Below are positions 60,355 to 64,000 of a DNA stretch of 64,000 bases, one piece after another. The DNA is from RGIG3528 sp964653855. Its GTDB lineage: Bacteria; Bacillota; Clostridia; Lachnospirales; Lachnospiraceae. The stretch's first letter is position 1, and every line of letters starts with the position of its first letter. Made by a program: the position numbers and the translations under genes. The stretch is taken from positions 15,676 to 79,675 of the forward strand of contig CAZZFV010000002.1 in NCBI GenBank assembly GCA_964653855.1. The letters run 5' to 3'. The notes under the pieces are model-generated. The model searched no databases, was not told where the DNA came from, and saw only the letters and a program-made list of their open reading frames with translations.

Positions 60355-61383
60355 CTACCTATATATAATTTGCACTTTCGCATCCTTTTGCAAGGTGAAA
60401 ATTTCGCTTAAACCTTCGGTTACAAGAATTTTTCCGTCATTTTTTATTAGTATCGCTTCAAAATCGTCGGAAGAACGCCAAAATTCGATCGCCCGGTCAC
60501 TTCCCATCACAAAAAGAGCCGTCGAAAACGCATCGCATACTACACCTGTATCCCCTACAATCGTAACGGATACAAGATCGTTTGATACAGGAAACCCGGT
60601 TGACGGATCGATTATATGGATATATGTTTTTCCGTCTTTTTCAAAATAACGTTCATATCCGCCCGAAGTGATAACGGCTTTGCTGCTTATGCTTACATAG
60701 CCGATTGTGTTTTCGGAATTTAAGGGATCCGCAATTCCCACGTTCCAGAGTGTACCATCGGGCTTTTTTCCGAGTGCGTAAACATTTCCGCCGAGATTTA
60801 TAAGCGCGCTTTTGACGGAATTTTCTTTTAACAAATCTACTATTCGGTCGCTTGCGTATCCTTTTGCAACGCTCCCGAGATCGAGCATCATGCCTTCGGG
60901 AATCGTGATTTCACGGGTATCGGCATTCAGAGAAATTTTTTTGTAATCGACAGATGCCAAAATTTCCGATATTTCGTTATCGGCGGGGACATTGTAGTCA
61001 CCTGTCGTAAATCCCCATGCGCGAACAAGCGGATAAACGGAAATATCCGTTGCACCGCGGGTCCTTTCGCAAAGTGTGACGGCATCCGATATGAGGTCAA
61101 AAGTTTCTGTGCGTGCGGTGACGGTTTTTTCGGTATTAAGTATATATATGTCGCTTTCCGGATTTGTTACGGAAAGAAGCGAGTCAAGGTGTGTTACGAG
61201 TGCTTTTGCATTCGCAAGAATACTTTTGTCGCAATAGCCGGACAAGGTCATGACCGTGTCCATCGAAAAAAATGTTTCGGAATTTAAAGCAACACTTTTT
61301 TTATTGAAAAATGATATATATAATATGAAAGAAACGGCGAGTATAAGTATAACGCCCGGAGCAATGCAATTTTTAAGTTTCAA
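60355..61383 (-). CDS. ApbE-family FAD:protein FMN transferase
   Basis: A 342-residue membrane-anchored enzyme that covalently attaches FMN to threonine of redox proteins such as Rnf and Nqr subunits. N-terminal helix (about 8-26), then FFSMDTVMTLSGY, LDLGSVAKGYASDRIVDLL, SALINLGGNVYALG, SGGYERYFE and HIIDPSTGFP, and the Mg-site region VCDAFSTALFVMG. I chose the TTG at 61383 because AAAGGTGA lies just upstream; the GTG at 61392 is inside that ribosome site. It is convergent with the TauE/SafE gene. Confidence 0.92.
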   Translation of the reverse strand: MKLKNCIAPGVILILAVSFILYISFFNKKSVALNSETFFSMDTVMTLSGYCDKSILANAKALVTHLDSLLSVTNPESDIYILNTEKTVTARTETFDLISDAVTLCERTRGATDISVYPLVRAWGFTTGDYNVPADNEISEILASVDYKKISLNADTREITIPEGMMLDLGSVAKGYASDRIVDLLKENSVKSALINLGGNVYALGKKPDGTLWNVGIADPLNSENTIGYVSISSKAVITSGGYERYFEKDGKTYIHIIDPSTGFPVSNDLVSVTIVGDTGVVCDAFSTALFVMGSDRAIEFWRSSDDFEAILIKNDGKILVTEGLSEIFTLQKDAKVQIIYR

Positions 61384-61414
61384 TTTTGTCACCTTTTAAA
61401 TTAAATGCAAAACG

Positions 61415-61427
61415 GATTACCGTAATC
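61415..61427. promoter_or_regulatory. Short palindrome upstream of the ApbE gene
   Basis: GATTAC-C-GTAATC, a perfect 13-base dyad about 30 bases upstream of the ApbE start codon. Possible operator; no convincing promoter could be placed around it. Between 61384 and 61625 I see no gene. Confidence 0.35.
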
Positions 61428-61625
61428 GATTGTTAAAGTGCCTTTTATGTTTCTTCTGTTCGCAATGGCTTTGCAATCGCGGATAGGCTGTGTTATTGTA
61501 TGGCGGTATTTTAACAACGATGTAAGAATAAGTTTATTGTATGAGCAGCGTTTTTAACAAGCTGATTATAAGTAATTATGTCACTTTATGCAATTGTTAT
61601 GTTTGCGGGCGGAAAGAGAGTAGCA

Positions 61626-62387
61626 ATGAAGACAAAATATTTTGATATCAACGAGGACAATTTAAGCGTCAGATGTATTCAGTATTACAATGACCCGAAA
61701 AATGCAGACAAAGCGGTCATATGCGGGCACGGATTCGGCGGACACAAAGACAACAAGGCGGTACTGCGTTTTGCGGAAAAAATACTTTCAAAATATAAGG
61801 ATACGGCAGTCATTTGCTTTGACTTACCTTGCCACGGAGACGACAATTATCCGGTTCTTACGCTCGAGATTTGCGATAAATATATCGGGCATGTGATAGA
61901 ATACGCAAAGAAAACTTACGGTGAAAACGTCAATTTATACGGATATGCGACAAGCTTCGGCGGATATTTGTTCTTAAAATATATTTATGAGCATGGGGGA
62001 GTGTTTAAAAAGACTGTTTTACGCTGCCCCGCAATCGACATGTACGGGACTTTCTTAAAGATTTCGGACAACGAAAAAAACAGGGAACTTTTAAAGAAGG
62101 GGAAGGAAATTTCGGTCGGCTTCGACAGAAAAGTGAAGGTGAAGCCCTCGTGTTTTGAGGATTTAAAGAAGAACGATATCAGAGAATATGAGTTTTTTGA
62201 CTATGCGGACGATATTTTGATAATCCACGGTACAAGCGATGAGATTGTGCCGTATTCGGATTCCGTAAAATTTTGCGAAGACAATGTGATTTCGCTTATT
62301 CCGATCGAAAAATGCGACCACAGATTTACAGATCCCGGGAAAATGGATTTTGCGATTTCGGAAACGATTAAGTTTATGATGGGGTAG
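61626..62387 (+). CDS. Alpha/beta-hydrolase-fold protein
   Basis: A 253-residue hydrolase. Oxyanion region VICGHGFGGHKDN, nucleophile elbow in YGYATSFGGYLF (A-x-S-x-G rather than G-x-S-x-G), acid in ILIIHGTSDEIVPYSDS and catalytic His in EKCDHRFTDPGK. This resembles small cytoplasmic esterases of the serine-aminopeptidase type. ATG at 61626 preferred over 61578, with GAGAG upstream; neither has a strong ribosome site. Substrate unknown. Confidence 0.82.
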   Translation: MKTKYFDINEDNLSVRCIQYYNDPKNADKAVICGHGFGGHKDNKAVLRFAEKILSKYKDTAVICFDLPCHGDDNYPVLTLEICDKYIGHVIEYAKKTYGENVNLYGYATSFGGYLFLKYIYEHGGVFKKTVLRCPAIDMYGTFLKISDNEKNRELLKKGKEISVGFDRKVKVKPSCFEDLKKNDIREYEFFDYADDILIIHGTSDEIVPYSDSVKFCEDNVISLIPIEKCDHRFTDPGKMDFAISETIKFMMG

Positions 62388-62405
62388 GAAAGCATACGGG
62401 AAGCT

Positions 62406-62438
62406 CTCACATGTTGCTAAGACGTGTGAGATTTTTTT
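62406..62438 (+). terminator. Terminator after the hydrolase gene
   Basis: CTCACATG / CGTGTGAG, an eight-pair stem with one wobble, nine-base loop, then A and seven T. Confidence 0.8.
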
Positions 62439-62448
62439 ACTTAAAAAA

Positions 62449-62509
62449 TCAATTTAAAATTGAAAATAATGCTTGACATTCAATTTAAAATTGATTAAAA
62501 TAATGTCAA
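62449..62509 (+). promoter_or_regulatory. Autoregulated promoter of the S24-type repressor with two operators
   Basis: TTGACA (62473-62478), 17 bases, TAAAAT (62496-62501). The 15-base operator TCAATTTAAAATTGA lies exactly in the spacer (62480-62494), and an identical copy lies upstream (62449-62463). A further outer dyad, CTTGACATT...AATGTCAAG, encloses the promoter (62472-62510). The repressor downstream is the obvious ligand. Confidence 0.8.
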
Positions 62510-62560
62510 GATAAAAAGTGCATGGCAAGCTGTGTATTGCAGGCAACCGAAAGGATACAT

Positions 62561-63442
62561 ATGAAGGGTATCGGACAGACAATCGCAAAGTTCAGGAAGA
62601 GTATGGGGCTGTCGCAGGCAGAACTTGCGGCACAAATGGCTTCTTTCGGATTTTCTCCGTCCGTTGCCTCGATCAGTTCCTGGGAAAAGGACGTGAGTAT
62701 CCCGAACGCTTTGCAATTCCTTGCGATTTGTTTGATTCTCAACATCAGCGATGTTTTGAGCGAATTCACGGATGAAGCGCGGGGGAATACCGATAATTAC
62801 GGATTGTTTGATACACTTAACGATAACGGCAGAAAACAGGCACTTAATTACATTGCCTTTTTGGCACAGTCGGAAGAATTTGCTGCAGGGAAGTGTGTTG
62901 TTTCGTCGAAGAACACTTTATCGGAAAACACTTCATCGGAAAATACAGGATACGGTACACAAGCGGAATTAAGACAATATACTTCCGCAAAGCGTAAAAA
63001 AGACGTAGAAAAGAAGTCAAAAGTACAATCGCCGGCGGGAGACACGCACATAACTTCGATCGCATCGCAAAAGAATTCCGTTCGGCTCATTCGACTTTAC
63101 GATCTTCCCGCATCGGCAGGTACGGGTGAATTCCTTGACGGTGAATATTATGAAGAAGTTGAAGCGGGCGCGGATGTTCCGGCTGCGGCAGACTTCGGTA
63201 TCCGCATAAAAGGAAACAGTATGGAGCCACGCTATGCGGACGGACAGACTGTGTGGGTTAAAAAGACCAATGAACTGGATAACGGCGATATCGGAATTTT
63301 CTTCCTTGACGGAGACGCATATTGCAAAAAATTGTGTAAAAGTTTTTACGGTACGTCGCTCATCTCATTAAATCCAAAATACAAGCCGATAATAATAAAC
63401 GAAGATGTCAGATTTGAAGTTTTGGGCAAGGTATTAAATTAA
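62561..63442 (+). CDS. Phage-type repressor: XRE helix-turn-helix with S24 (LexA-like) peptidase domain
   Basis: A 293-residue regulator. N-terminal XRE domain: IGQTIAKFRKSMGLSQAELAAQM, VASISSWEKDVSIPNALQF. A Ser/Thr/Lys-rich linker (about 115-180), then a LexA/CI-type C-terminal domain: the Ala-Gly cleavage site in DLPASAGTGEF, the catalytic Ser in IKGNSMEPRYADGQTVWV, and the catalytic Lys in AYCKKLCK. It should self-cleave when RecA filaments form. ATG at 62561 follows AAAGGA. It may be a prophage remnant or a chromosomal stress regulator; no phage genes are visible next to it. Confidence 0.9.
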   Translation: MKGIGQTIAKFRKSMGLSQAELAAQMASFGFSPSVASISSWEKDVSIPNALQFLAICLILNISDVLSEFTDEARGNTDNYGLFDTLNDNGRKQALNYIAFLAQSEEFAAGKCVVSSKNTLSENTSSENTGYGTQAELRQYTSAKRKKDVEKKSKVQSPAGDTHITSIASQKNSVRLIRLYDLPASAGTGEFLDGEYYEEVEAGADVPAAADFGIRIKGNSMEPRYADGQTVWVKKTNELDNGDIGIFFLDGDAYCKKLCKSFYGTSLISLNPKYKPIIINEDVRFEVLGKVLN

Positions 63443-63514
63443 TTCGTGCTTATTGATAAATACGGAATTGTGATGAAAAAACAAACCGGTTACGAAATAC
63501 AAACAAAAAACGAC

Positions 63515-63534
63515 ATGCGGAAAATTTTCCGCAT
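63515..63534. repeat. Perfect 20-base palindrome between repressor and small membrane gene
   Basis: ATGCGGAAAATTTTCCGCAT is fully self-complementary, 46 bases before the next ATG. There is no T-tract. It could be an operator for the downstream gene or a stem-loop; it is unrelated to the TCAATTTAAAATTGA sites. Confidence 0.55.
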
Positions 63535-63579
63535 CTCAAGTGGTAACATTACGGTATCAAAAGACGGGAGACAATACAT

Positions 63580-63873
63580 ATGACACAGGCAACGGCATTA
63601 TACAATACGGCATATGAAGCAGGTTACAGAGCGGCGATAAAGGAGCTCGGTGCAAATCGCGCACAGGCTCAAATAAAAGAATACAAGGTGCAGGCAAAGC
63701 CCGTTAACAGATTCTTTAATAAGTTCCTTTTAAAGCAAAAGCTTGCGGGTGCGGCGCTTGTTATGGTATCGCTTGCGGGACTTATAGTTATGCACGGCGA
63801 CTTTGCGGTTGCTTTGTTTACGGCACCTGTCGGATTGGCACTTTTTGTTACACCGAACAAGCTTATAAGTTAG
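63580..63873 (+). CDS. Small membrane protein of unknown function
   Basis: A 97-residue protein preceded by GGGAG at good spacing. The N-terminal half is a basic, Ala-rich amphipathic region (AYEAGYRAAIKELGANRAQA); the C-terminal half has two hydrophobic segments (LAGAALVMVSLAGLIVM and FAVALFTAPVGLALFV). I do not recognise a family. It lies 137 bases after the S24 repressor and is followed by a hairpin, suggesting a monocistronic unit. Confidence 0.65.
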   Translation: MTQATALYNTAYEAGYRAAIKELGANRAQAQIKEYKVQAKPVNRFFNKFLLKQKLAGAALVMVSLAGLIVMHGDFAVALFTAPVGLALFVTPNKLIS

Positions 63874-63900
63874 TTTTTTCACAACTACCTCATTCTTTTT

Positions 63901-63926
63901 GAAAGCGGCATTGTTATGCCGCTTTC
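63901..63926 (+). terminator. Hairpin after the small membrane gene
   Basis: GAAAGCGGCAT / ATGCCGCTTTC, 11 perfect pairs with loop TGTT, followed by GCTTTAAC. A T-poor tail makes it a moderate terminator. Confidence 0.6.
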
Positions 63927-63934
63927 GCTTTAAC

Positions 63935-63998
63935 ACGCCGTGAGCAAGAAATCCCCCACCTCTATAGGTGGTGGGATGAATTGCGATAAACACGGCGT
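63935..63998 (-). mobile_element. Probable end of an IS200/IS605-type element (tnpB side), cut by the window edge
   Basis: An outer inverted pair ACGCCGTG (63935-63942) and CACGGCGT (63991-63998) encloses the hairpin CCCCCACC-TCTATA-GGTGGTGGG (63953-63975, one bulge) with flanks AGCAAGAAAT and GATGAATTGCGATAA. On the minus strand this reads as the CCCACC...GGTGGG hairpin followed by TTTCTTGCT, which I recall as typical of tnpB 3' ends and their guide-RNA scaffold. A tnpB gene would lie beyond 64000 on the minus strand. Confidence 0.5.
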
Positions 63999-64000
63999 TT

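Overview
The window is a moderately AT-rich, densely coding stretch from an anaerobic Gram-positive bacterium, most likely a plant-fibre-degrading member of the Lachnospiraceae (Butyrivibrio/Roseburia-like). This is inferred from strong purine-rich ribosome sites, occasional TTG starts, the class III ribonucleotide reductase, HemZ and methylglyoxal synthase, lipobox-type solute-binding proteins without local ATPase genes, and many glycoside hydrolases. A run of ten N at 59745-59754 shows that it comes from a scaffolded draft assembly. No tRNA, rRNA or CRISPR array was recognised.

The left part (1-17.5 kb) is mostly housekeeping: the 3' part of thrS, a chemoreceptor, hflX, nrdD (with a C-terminal glutaredoxin-like domain and a probable NrdR box pair), then a tightly packed run of thyA, folA, an mraY-like gene, apt, a relA/spoT-type gene, hemZ and an HD-GYP gene. 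This run meets aspS at a shared terminator. mgsA and a cold-shock gene follow. From 17.6 to 23.8 kb come an acetyltransferase, a small HTH protein and a TetR-controlled operon (FGGY kinase, class II aldolase, GtrA protein, class III aminotransferase) whose substrate is unknown. This operon ends at an elaborate fold-back element (23760-23937).

The centre (23.9-51.3 kb) holds two sugar systems. The first is a LacI-controlled maltodextrin operon: a starch-binding-like lipoprotein, a GH13 enzyme, a binding protein and MalF/MalG-type permeases. The second is a LacI-controlled run of about 17 kb: GH94, GH42, GH31, a membrane-anchored repeat protein, LplB/LplC-type permeases, a binding protein, a YesL-like protein and an acetylesterase, with a convergent GH5 endoglucanase. 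The enzyme set fits uptake and breakdown of acetylated xyloglucan: GH5 cuts the backbone outside, the transporter imports oligosaccharides, and GH42, GH31, the esterase and GH94 strip and phosphorolyse them. The repeat protein and the GH5 enzyme share a module of about 130-160 residues that I cannot assign to a known carbohydrate-binding family; a broken piece of what looks like the same module lies near 59.4 kb.

The right part (51.5-64 kb) is accessory and partly decayed: a CotH-kinase lipoprotein, an MFS transporter, a nucleotidase, a Doc/Phd toxin-antitoxin pair whose toxin has lost its motif histidine, a frameshifted ricin-lectin remnant behind an intact operator, a GH53 galactanase lipoprotein, a module fragment, a TauE/SafE permease broken by the gap, an ApbE protein, a hydrolase, an S24-type repressor with textbook operators, a small membrane protein, and what looks like the end of an IS200/IS605-type element at the window edge.
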